Of a stretch of 32,342 nucleotides of DNA, positions 20,155-27,491 are shown one piece after another. A program made the translations under genes and the position numbers. Position 1 is the first letter of the stretch, and every line of letters starts with the position of its first letter. The notes beneath the pieces are model-generated. The model worked only from the letters and a program-made list of their open reading frames with translations, made no database searches and was not told the DNA's origin. The stretch is from Cymbomonas tetramitiformis. Its lineage: Eukaryota; Chlorophyta; Pyramimonadophyceae; Pyramimonadales; Pyramimonadaceae. The DNA lies in the NCBI GenBank assembly GCA_001247695.2, contig LGRX02010091.1:1-32342 (forward strand), written 5' to 3'.

Positions 20155-20636
20155 GACATGCAGAAGGCATTCAGAAGATATCTTCTGAACGTCTTCTGCA
20201 TGACTTCTGTACATCTTCTGAATTCCGGAAGATGTCTTCTAGATGTCTTCTGGGTTCCAGAAGATATCTAGAAGACATCCAGAAGACGTCTTCTACGCGT
20301 CTTCTAATGTCTACCATCTTCTGAGTTTCAGAAGACGTCCGGAAGATCTTCCGGGAAGATGTACAGAAGACGCCTGAAAGATATCAAGAAGACGTCTTCC
20401 GGGATTCAGAAGACATGCAGAAGACGTCCAGAAGATAACTTCTGGATGTCTTCCCGGAAGATCTTCTGCACGCCTTCTGGAAACCAGAAGATGGTAGACA
20501 TTAGAAGACGCGCCGAAGACGTCTTCTGGACGTCTTCTGGATGTCTTCTGGACCCAGAAGACGTCTCAGAAGACGTTCAGAAGACATTTAGAAGACGTTC
20601 AGAAGACGCGTCTTCTGATTTTCCCAGAATGTAGGG
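20155..20636. repeat. Right subterminal GAAGAC array and terminal inverted repeat of element B
   Basis: Nearly continuous AGAAGAC/GTCTTCT words in both orientations, ending in the complement of CCCTACATTCTGGGAAAATC at 20617-20636. It mirrors the left array at 13926-14360. Confidence 0.87.
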
Positions 20637-20797
20637 CCATGAGCAACATCTCGTCCTTTGTGAACTTTCGGCCCAGTCATTCTGTCGGATCCGCATATGC
20701 TCCAAATACGGGTTCGCGTATGTGCTCAGGCTTACCCTCCTTTGTACAAACCGCGAGCCTGTATTTCTTGTTTCGCGACCGCATCTTGGCATTCCAT
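20637..20797 (-). pseudogene. Element A transposase gene, right half of the split exon, with in-frame TGA
   Basis: Acceptor GTGCACAG (20798-20800), frame RWNAKMRSRNKKYRLAVCTK, then EHIREPVFGAYADPTE, a TGA at 20677-20679 (tca on +), then LGRKFTKDEMLLM up to the insertion point of B. In B and C the equivalent position is Trp (PKVWLGRPFTENE), so TGG to TGA is the simplest change. Confidence 0.75.
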
Positions 20798-20905
20798 CTG
20801 TGCACAGTCATATATTGCCGTTAGTACGCTAAAGGCGTACTAACGACGTAATAGCGGCGTCAGAACGTACAGGGCCAACAACTGCTCAGGAAATGATGGG
20901 ATCAC
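20798..20905 (-). other. Element A intron with GTTAGTACGC/GTACTAACG motifs
   Basis: A 108-bp intron between the DUF4218-like exon and the split exon. It holds GTTAGTACGC, GTACTAACGA and related words, variants of A's subterminal motif. Confidence 0.65.
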
Positions 20906-21393
20906 CTGCGCGCGTCCTCCGCATACTTCTCCCATCTCTCCACCAGGTCTCCATACGCCGGAATGTGAGTGCGCATCCAAACCTTAATGTGTTGGATTTC
21001 ATCATCTCGCAAGACCACCCGCTTCCCCCTAGCCGATACCTCAACCGCAATCGCCCCGCGGCTCCCCATGGTCACGGCCGCCGGCACCCGGGTGGAGACG
21101 CCTGCCGTAATGAAAGTGATTATCCCACGCACCAGACGCAACAGCTTCACGCGACTGAAGTAATTCATTATGGCTGGAACGGGCAGGGAGTTGCTCCTCG
21201 CTAGGGATTTGATGTAGCCGTTCAAGGACTCAAAGGCGTACATCCACACTTCCCGCATTGGACCATACTTCTCAAGTTGCGTGACCATGTGAGAAAACAT
21301 GTGAGTGTTAATAACACACCACATATACGCTGGTCCGGTCGCCTCCAAGTCCTTGAAAAATAGCTCTATTTCTCGTGCAAGTAGCCCCATATC
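20906..21393 (-). pseudogene. Element A transposase gene, DUF4218-like exon
   Basis: Acceptor GTGCAG (21394-21396), donor GCGCAG^GTGATC (20901-20905). It reads DMGLLAREIELFFKDLEATG, then INTHMFSHMVTQLEKYGPMR, VWMYAFESLNGYIKSLARSN and RVKLLRLVRGIITFI. The pattern is collinear with B's and C's exon and with the DUF4218 family of CACTA transposases (H-x-x-SH...YGP...WMY-F-ES-L-N-G). Confidence 0.75.
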
Positions 21394-21485
21394 CTGCACA
21401 TAGCAGTATGTTAGGACGCCCATATATTGTGCTTAACGTGCTAACGGCATCATGCGTACCTACTAACGACATGCTAACAGATTAC

Positions 21486-21841
21486 CTGAGGCCGCACTTG
21501 TTTCGTCGTCAGCTCCCGCACGATCATGGTCATTCGGCCCACTATCTTCGCCAATGGATTGGCGGGCTGCCCGTAATCTCGTGGCCAAGCGCAGACTGTC
21601 GCCATGGTACCGTTCTGCACGAGCTTCAAGCCGTCATGAGCCCGAATGTGCTTGGCGGCTTTCTTATCGGCGGTAGTTTGTAGCAATCGTAAGTGACCAC
21701 GCCCCCATCCCTCCATCGCCCTGATGCTCTGCAAAAACAAGCGCGCGGTCTCCAAACATCGCTTCATCGTGGACGTTTTGTTAGTGCGGGGTGGAATCGC
21801 GAAAGGTCCATGCGGCATCTTGTACACCAAAACCTCCGCCC
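21486..21841 (-). pseudogene. Element A transposase gene, exon between catalytic core and DUF4218
   Basis: Acceptor TGCCGCAG (21842-21844), donor CTCAG^GTAATC. It reads AEVLVYKMPHGPFAIPPRTN, then RCLETARLFLQSIRAMEGWG and NPLAKIVGRMTMIVRELTTK. The last block is shared with B (NMLEDLIGQLTVITRELTSE). The flanking introns carry GTTAGCATGCG and GCTAACGGCATCATGCG. Confidence 0.68.
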
Positions 21842-21931
21842 CTGCGGCACAATAAAAAAAACATGAAAATACTGTTAGCATGCGTTTAGGCTGTCGGCAA
21901 TATTGTCATAACAACCTAACGCAACCCTATT

Positions 21932-22571
21932 GGCTATTACCCTTCGGGTGGCTTAAGCCACCCTAACAGCGATTTAGCCACCTTAACGTTTTCAATCATT
22001 GCGGGAGCTATCGGTACCGGAAACTAGATTTTTTTTAGCTTAGAATGACGGCGACAATGTCTTCTATCTTTTAGACACTATATGCACTATTCGGCGAGCC
22101 CAAGTTCCCGGTGAGCAATTTTGGGAAGTATCCAAGAGGGTGCAACATTTAGTGAATTTTGAGCGATTTTTTTCCGGTTTTTGCATATCCATGCTACTTC
22201 AACCGAGATTTTGAGGGTCAAGATGACCTCGGATCAAACTTTTGGCAACACACTGCAGAAAGAGCAGCTCGAGATCTTGACATCATAGGTCTCAAAATTT
22301 TGAAAAGCGCCTTCGAGGAAGCCCCTGTGAGCTAATTGGCTTAAGGTGGCTTAAGCCATCTTAAGGAAAATTGGGAAATACCCACCCTACTTCAACCGAG
22401 ATTTTGAGGGTCAAGATGAACTCAGATCAAACTTTTGATAAGACACTGCAGAAAGAACAGCTCAAGATCTTGACGACATGGGTCTCCAAATTTTGAAAGC
22501 ACCGCCGAGGAAGCCCCAATGAGCCCTTCAAGTTAAGGTGGCTTAAGCCACCTTAAGCTGCGGGTAATAGG
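21932..22571. mobile_element. MITE-like element in an intron of element A, about 640 bp
   Basis: The ends pair as GGCTATTACCC (21932) and GGGTAATAG(G)C (22561-22571). Inner palindromes GGTGGCTTAAGCCACC recur near both ends (about 21948 and 22537) and in the middle (22333). Inside is a tandem duplication with a 193-bp period: CTACTTCAACCGAGATTTTG at 22194 and 22387. There is no ORF. It is probably a non-autonomous DNA element that entered A's intron between the exons at 21841 and 22608. Confidence 0.75.
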
Positions 22572-22607
22572 CACTATGAACATGCTAACACGCGAATAGT
22601 TGCCTAC

Positions 22608-22943
22608 CTTTACTATTCTTCACCTTGGTTGTGGCATGCCACGTGGGGTGGACACCATCCTCTCTCGCTTGCTGGCGGACGGCGTCGGTGAAGTCGACCC
22701 CGAGCAATGATGCGGCAATCCTGTTCGCTAAGTTCACGATGTCATGCATGCCATCCAGGATGAAATCACGGTAGAGCTTGAAGTAAACCAACCGAATAAA
22801 CACGCTCAAGAACTTCACGCCCGTCTTTCTCATGCTCTCCTCCAAGGTCGCGCCCGAAAGTTCTGGGTCTCCACTATCCCGTAGATCTTCGTGCCTTGCG
22901 CCATGACGCATGTACTCGGCGTCCGTGCGCAACGGTTGAGTGC
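22608..22943 (-). pseudogene. Element A transposase gene, Transposase_21-like exon (C-terminal part)
   Basis: Acceptor GGCTTAG (ct at 22944-22945 on +), donor AAAG^GTAGGC. It reads GTQPLRTDAEYMRHGARHED, GVKFLSVFIRLVYFKLYRDF, ILDGMHDIVNLANRIAASLL. The LDxMHxxxNxxxxxxxxLL block is the conserved 'lDvMHiekNv' region of TNP2-type transposases. Confidence 0.72.
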
Positions 22944-23069
22944 CTAAGCCGAAGTGAGAACAAAGAAATCGTCAAACATACGTCCAGAATGCATTCATGA
23001 TACGGATAGCATGCCTTTAGCATGTTCATATAATACCGATAGTATGCTAAGGACGTGCTACATACATAC

Positions 23070-23558
23070 CTGGTGGATCTTGCTTGCTGAACATGTACAC
23101 CATCTTGTGCAAGCATGTTGCGAATGTCCCCCGGATCTTGCATACTAGGCACCCAGCGTACGAACCGACGTCCATGACTTGTGCGGCATCAACCGCTCCC
23201 TTATAGTCCATGAGTATGGCAAAGAGCATGACCTTCAATCGCACGTGCTCGTCGGTGTATGAGTCCCAACACACAAAGCCTTCGTCCCACAACTCCACGA
23301 GCTCATCCACCAGCTTGCCATACAGTAATTGGGAGTTCGCAGGGTGCTGTCATTCAATGATTCCGTATATCTCCATGTTCTCATACTTGGTGCGAAGCTC
23401 CGGAGGTAGGTTCAAGATTTGAAAGTAGATAGGGAACACCCCCATTTTGTTTTGCCACAAAGCCGCCCCATCCGCACTCAACAGAATGCTCACGTTCCTG
23501 GCCTCCTTGAAAAAATCGACGTGTCGCACGTTCTTCCGCTCCTGCCATTCCTTACCAT
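23070..23558 (-). pseudogene. Element A transposase gene, catalytic-domain exon with in-frame TGA
   Basis: Acceptor TTCATCAG (23559-23561), donor CACCAG^GTATGTATG. The first half reads HVDFFKEARNVSILLSADGA, then FPIYFQILNLPPELRTKYEN and EIYGIIE. A TGA at 23350-23352 follows, and the frame continues QHPANSQLLYGKLVDELVEL, VMLFAILMDYKGAVDAAQVM and AGCLVCKIRGTFATC. NVSILLSADG and NLPPELRxKxEN are signature blocks of Transposase_21 (TNP2). The stop falls in the segment expected between the NLPP block and the VDEL block, so the gene is dead unless the TGA is bypassed. Confidence 0.78.
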
Positions 23559-23765
23559 CTGATGAAGGCATAGAACACGTGTAAATGAGTTAGACATGCT
23601 AAACACACGCTAACGACAAGCGTAAGACGCCATTTACACGCTAATCACGTGATAACGGGGTACTATGTGGAAGACTTACCCCAGATGCAATGGACACGAG
23701 ACAATCTGCCACTTCCCGTTCCCGTACTTGTATGGAAAATGCGTGGTCCCCGTACATTACCTTGC
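23559..23765 (-). other. Intron with A motifs and a short upstream exon of uncertain owner
   Basis: 23581-23655 carries GACATGCTAAACACACGCTAACGAC and CGTGATAACG words typical of A. A donor GGG^GTAAGT (23674-23679) ends a possible exon reading HFPYKYGNGKWQIVSCPLHL (to about 23745). I do not recognise it. Fragment C begins immediately to the right, so the A/C junction lies near 23760. Confidence 0.4.
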
Positions 23766-24948
23766 CTGGTTCTTCATCACAACTTGGTGCTCAATTTGAG
23801 CCGCCAGGATGAATGGATCAGTAGTGTCCCAAGGTGTCTCGGGATCATCCGGGTCGTATGTGTACACCACCTTTGCGGTATTGTCCGGCCCGTACTTCGA
23901 GTTTAGCTTGGCAAACCGTTTTGTCGTCGCTTGGTTGAATTCAGGGAACCACTTTCCCTTCACAAGAATGTACTCTTTCGCGGCCAAGTGGACCTTGTAG
24001 ATGCTATCTACCATGGCGTACCTGCGAGTTGGAGCCACAATACTCTATAGTAAGAATCCCCGAAGACGTCGAGAAGACACACAGAAGACATTCGGTACAT
24101 ATTCTGCGCACATTCACCAAAACGTAATGCACGGACGCACCGGTCAGTCTCGATTTCCTCGCCTTTGATGTTTTCTCCAGAGAAAAAGGCTCGGAAGTAA
24201 CGTTGACAAGTTTTCTTCGTCTTGTCCTGAGCTGCCGTGCGATAGCAAACTCCTCGAACCACGACCGAGCCGAAAGATTGACACACGTGAGGAGGCCCTT
24301 CGACGAGTGCCGCTTCATTCTCCGTGAATGGTCTCCCCAGCCAGACCTTGGGGTCGCTACCGTGCATATGCAGCGGCACATCCATCAGGCGAGACGCTCC
24401 GGCTCGTGCGCCAATACGTCTCCGATCCATATGGGTTTCCCTGCGAATGTATACGTGCACAGTGTCAGGACATGTATTTACCGAAGACATGTGGAAGATG
24501 TCTAGAAGATATATGGAACGTCTTCCATGCACCTTATGGGTTTCATTTCTTACTTACCTCTTGCAGTAGGTGACGTAGTCGTCGAATTTTGCCTTCAACT
24601 TGCGGTATTGGGGCACGTTGCCATGCATCCACAGCTCCAGCGCTTTCGTTTCAGCGCGGGAGAGTACATGGCGCTTGCCTTGTGTTCCCAAAACCACGGT
24701 GTTCGGCGCCCTCAACGGTGCGGTGGCCAAGAACGGGAGCACGGGTGGCCGGGTGGGATTGGTGGTTGCCTCCCGCCGGCGACGAAGTACCAAGATTAAC
24801 CCTCGCACCACATGTACCATCCGGTACCGCCCGAAGCCTTGCATAATAACACTCTGAACCGGATATGCATTGTTCTTCACCCACCTTCGAATCTTCCAGT
24901 TGAATGATTCGAACACGTACATCCATGTCCCCCGTATTGGACCATACA
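23766..24948 (-). pseudogene. Fragment C: truncated copy of the 3' half of element B's transposase gene
   Basis: It aligns with B's 14605-15782 almost base for base, introns included (exons 24558-24948, 24140-24440 and about 23766-24021, same splice sites). Where the two differ C often keeps the older state: the KGEEIETDR frame is intact and the codon missing in B is present (SVIMQGFG). On the left it ends near CTTCATCAC, giving a last exon that stops after VVMKNQAR. On the right it is cut after GGACCATAC where element E begins. No terminal repeat of B's type is attached. Confidence 0.8.
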
Positions 24949-25095
24949 ACAGACTATTGGGGATAGGTGAACCAGTATGCATGTTTTTAGACGGTGTTTT
25001 TCTGTTACTATTCTCGGTTTATAGACGACGGGTGACCTGCCACGTCATCATAACGCGCAGTGTAATGCAGACACGTGGCAGCCACGTAGGTTGCA
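24945..25095 (+). repeat. Left copy of the 17-bp repeat and collinear terminal motifs
   Basis: TACAACAGACTATTGGG (24945-24961) is followed by TTTTAGACGG, TATAGACGAC, GCCACGTCATC (25039) and CACGTAGGT (25083). The same ordered set returns at 31749 with nearly equal spacing. The first three or four bases are also present in the uninterrupted locus (B at 15779), so the shared end proper is about 13 bp. Confidence 0.7.
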
Positions 25096-25219
25096 TTATG
25101 TGTTTATGCGGTACGGTATGCCTTCATTATGCGGTTTGCCAATGTGGTTCGAGTGATCATCGAGCAATCAACGGTGAGAGATATCTTTTTTGGATTGGGT
25201 GTGTTCATAAACACAAGCC

Positions 25220-25237
25220 CCGCGTCAAAAAACGCGG
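25220..25237. other. GC hairpin with A-rich loop
   Basis: Stem CCGCGT/ACGCGG with loop CAAAAA, flanked by AGCC and CT that extend it with a bulge. A second small hairpin (TGTGTTCATAAACACA) lies directly upstream at about 25200-25215. It could close transcripts of the divergent small ORF or be a structure in the retroelement's leader. Confidence 0.5.
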
Positions 25238-25483
25238 CTATACAACTATCATCACACGGGTATTGTTGCATGAACGGTGTCTATTCGTTTAATTACAAGT
25301 AGAATGTTTGCTAGTGTTAGTAGTGTTACAATATATATATATATCGCAAAAGCCATAAGTCAGCTGGTCGTACAACATATCATAGCGTTACTATTACATT
25401 GCAAAGTACGTAAGTTACTACCAGGCAAAAGATCTCGAATTAGTTCATTCCACGCCTTTCAGGCGCCGGAAAGTAATGGTCTA

Positions 25484-25687
25484 CTAATCTATCAGCTCCC
25501 AGTATACTCCGTCTTCGTCGTCCATTGCTTCCTGGCACATGAATATTTCGTAAGAACAACGCATACACGCGAAATGTTCGGTATGCTCATTTATCGCAAC
25601 AAGATGCGAACCAGCATTAAACCATATGCGAACGTTTGCAGGAAGGTCACAATAATCGCATTTCATGACGAGTTTGCCTTGAGGCAT
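25484..25687 (-). CDS. Small zinc-ribbon-like ORF (67 aa), divergent to ORF1
   Basis: It starts at ATG (25685-25687) directly after an in-frame TGA and ends at 25484. The protein has two CxxC pairs (KCDYCDLP and ACMRCSYE) about 25 residues apart and an acidic end (EAMDDEDGVYWELID), the layout of a small zinc ribbon. A TATAAAAG box lies on the - strand about 115 bp upstream. There is no recognised family. The overlapping + frame (25277-25786) shows no domain and is judged its shadow. The ORF may belong to the retroelement's leader or be a passenger. Confidence 0.45.
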   Translation of the reverse strand: MPQGKLVMKCDYCDLPANVRIWFNAGSHLVAINEHTEHFACMRCSYEIFMCQEAMDDEDGVYWELID

Positions 25688-25800
25688 TCAAGTAGCTTTT
25701 GGGCTGAGCGTGGTCAGTTGTTAGTTGTTAGTGTCAAGCTGGGGTGGCACGATGGTGAGCGTAAGCAGCAAATGAAGGCTAAGTAAGAGGTATTGAGCTT

Positions 25801-25810
25801 TTATACCTGA
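25801..25810 (-). promoter_or_regulatory. TATA box of the small divergent ORF
   Basis: The - strand reads GGTATAAAAGCTC, a canonical TATA element, about 115 bp upstream of the ATG at 25687. No comparable element was noted elsewhere in the leader, apart from TTTTTTATAACTTTTT near 26000 on the + side. Confidence 0.45.
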
Positions 25811-26177
25811 TCAACTAAGGCAATCGCAACTGATACAGTACTCGTCGAAAGGTGTCGTTTCGTCATTCTGGTACCAACAGACCAATAGGCGTACAACGTC
25901 GACTGGAATAACCATTAATCGCGGAGTCCTTATAGTACTTATTACACCACACTACTACGTGCAGCTTTCGAGCACATACCGTATTACAGCGAAAGTTTAT
26001 TTTTTATAACTTTTTATCTACAGTACTCACAGGGACGTTTTTCTGACGATCGCCCACGAGACTGCTTAAAGATCCAGCGGGCTACTTTGTAGGTACCGGA
26101 TCGAGAACTCTCTATTTACGGGAGGGACAAATTGTTTTCAACACTTACTATTTTTCAAATTTACAGTTACTACCACG

Positions 26178-27434
26178 ATGTCTCAACCACCACAACCAGT
26201 TCCAGGGACGCCAGTGACGCCGCAGGCAGTGCCCCAGCAAACTACACCTATGGCGGCGGCGGCGCCTCCAATTCAACAGCCGCAGCACGTGATTGGGCAG
26301 TACACTCCGAGCAGCTTCTCTGCCTACAATTCATACACCACCCCAACCCAAACTCAGCCAGCACCAACAGGAGGAATGCAGTATCAGCTTCCCCTTCCTC
26401 AGCCGCCGATTCCGCAGCAGAATGCGGCAGGATTCCAGCAGAACAATGGTCCTCCTATAGACCCAATGACCAATCGGCCATACGTGTCGAGGTTCAAACG
26501 TGACTACGAAGAAGAGAAATTAAGAACGGCAGCACTCGAGGCACAAATCGTGGAGTTACGTGGCACAATTATGGAAATGGAGACCCGATTGGTTCAGTCA
26601 AACGCAGCGACAGCCGAGGCAGTTCGCGACAAAGAGTACGGAGAGCGTTTGGCGAGGGAGATCGCAGCAATGAGGGGGGACACCGACCTGCAGAAACTGG
26701 GTGGAGTACTGGCGGGTGCAGCGACGGCGGGCGCTCGTGAGACAGTTGCGAAGGGGAAGGCTGTCCACTTCGAAATCGACAAGCTGGATGGAAGCAGCGA
26801 TGACGGCCGAAAGAAGAAAAAGGACAGGAAGCGGAAGAAGTCCTCGAAGAAGAAGAAGAAAAAGAAGAGATCCAGCTCCAGCTCAGACAGCGAGTCGTCT
26901 GAAACCACGGGCACGAGCGATGGGAGCCGTAGGAGCCGCCAGCGACACAAGAGGGAGAAGGGGGCGTCCCGCGCCCAAGCAACTCAGAGTGGCAGCGGCC
27001 AGAGGGGTGCGAGCACAGGCACAAGTCCAGATCCGAAGGGGGCGGCGTTCAGGGCAATGCTCAGCGCCCGCGAGGAAGCATACACGGATGCTTTAAACAG
27101 AGGCCTCGACGAAACAGCAGCCCAGGCTGCAGGGATGGCGGCCGCGTTCGGAAAGCCAGCAGCGAGACCTCCAGCTCTCCCGATTCCTACGCCCGTGCAA
27201 AAACCGTCAGCACCACCGAAGACACCCTGTCCCGCGAGGGGTGTTGTGCCGGTCGATGCGACCTATATGTCTAAGAATTACAGGACTAAGGCGAAATGGG
27301 GGACTCTTACTTTGCAGCTTGTCAAACACGGCGTGATTGAACCCGAGACAGCACACGAAATGACAAAAATGGAGGTGCTGGTTGCTGCGACTGATGCCCA
27401 CAATGCTGGGCACTTCGATCTTCGAAAACTCTGA
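26178..27434 (+). CDS. Retroelement ORF1: coiled-coil, lysine/serine-rich nucleic-acid-binding protein
   Basis: ATG in good context (ACCACGATG). Residues 1-95 are Pro/Gln-rich and disordered. Residues 101-167 are heptad-like (EEEKLRTAALEAQIVELRGT, MEMETRL), predicting a coiled coil. Residues 211-240 are a basic block (RKKKKDRKRKKSSKKKKKKK) followed by Ser/Asp-rich sequence. The last 55 residues (YMSKNYRTKAKWGTLTLQLV onward) look like a small folded domain. No zinc knuckle is seen. The arrangement fits a Gag-like/ORF1 RNA chaperone that multimerises and enters the nucleus; that role is inference. The next ORF begins 57 nt downstream in the same frame. Confidence 0.7.
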   Translation: MSQPPQPVPGTPVTPQAVPQQTTPMAAAAPPIQQPQHVIGQYTPSSFSAYNSYTTPTQTQPAPTGGMQYQLPLPQPPIPQQNAAGFQQNNGPPIDPMTNRPYVSRFKRDYEEEKLRTAALEAQIVELRGTIMEMETRLVQSNAATAEAVRDKEYGERLAREIAAMRGDTDLQKLGGVLAGAATAGARETVAKGKAVHFEIDKLDGSSDDGRKKKKDRKRKKSSKKKKKKKRSSSSSDSESSETTGTSDGSRRSRQRHKREKGASRAQATQSGSGQRGASTGTSPDPKGAAFRAMLSAREEAYTDALNRGLDETAAQAAGMAAAFGKPAARPPALPIPTPVQKPSAPPKTPCPARGVVPVDATYMSKNYRTKAKWGTLTLQLVKHGVIEPETAHEMTKMEVLVAATDAHNAGHFDLRKL

Positions 27435-27491
27435 CAGGGTGGCAACTGGCGGCGGCGGCTCTACAGGGTAAAGAACTTATTATACCTTGTG

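Larger units (their letters stand above)
13926..20636 (-). mobile_element. Element B: CACTA-like transposon nested in element A, 6711 bp
   Basis: Both termini begin CCCTACATTCTGGGAAAATC and stay identical for 28 bp (13926-13953 and the complement of 20609-20636). The element is bounded by CCA at 13923-13925 and 20637-20639, a 3-bp target duplication as in the CACTA superfamily. It sits inside an exon of A's gene and removal restores that frame. Contents: GAAGAC-motif arrays at both ends, a degraded transposase gene on the - strand (17832 to 14418), a palindrome, a tRNA-like structure and hairpin repeats. The canonical CACTA ending is replaced by CCCTACA, so the superfamily call rests on the transposase pattern, target size and subterminal arrays. 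Confidence 0.88.
12537..23760 (-). mobile_element. Element A: CACTA-like DNA transposon (outer, interrupted by B, right end not seen)
   Basis: The left terminus reads CCTACGGTCCTGGAAAACG, matching the pattern of element B's terminal repeat (CCCTACATTCTGGGAAAATC). Next to it is a subterminal array of CATGCTAACG/GTTAGCATG words. The transposase gene is on the - strand, with Transposase_21-like, DUF4218-like and DUF4216-like regions in the order of plant En/Spm TNP2 proteins. The partner terminus (reverse complement) is not found in the window. On the right, A meets fragment C at about 23760, so A is either truncated or rearranged there. The end coordinate marks where recognisable A sequence stops. 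Confidence 0.72.

Noticed and set aside
13926..20636. GAAGAC arrays as CRISPR or as coding sequence
   Set aside because: Words occur in both orientations without regular spacers, they border perfect terminal repeats, and translations on both strands are low-complexity.
25220..26100. Hammerhead ribozyme in the retroelement leader
   Set aside because: CTGACGA near 26043 matches one core strand, but the required GAAA strand does not follow its stem.
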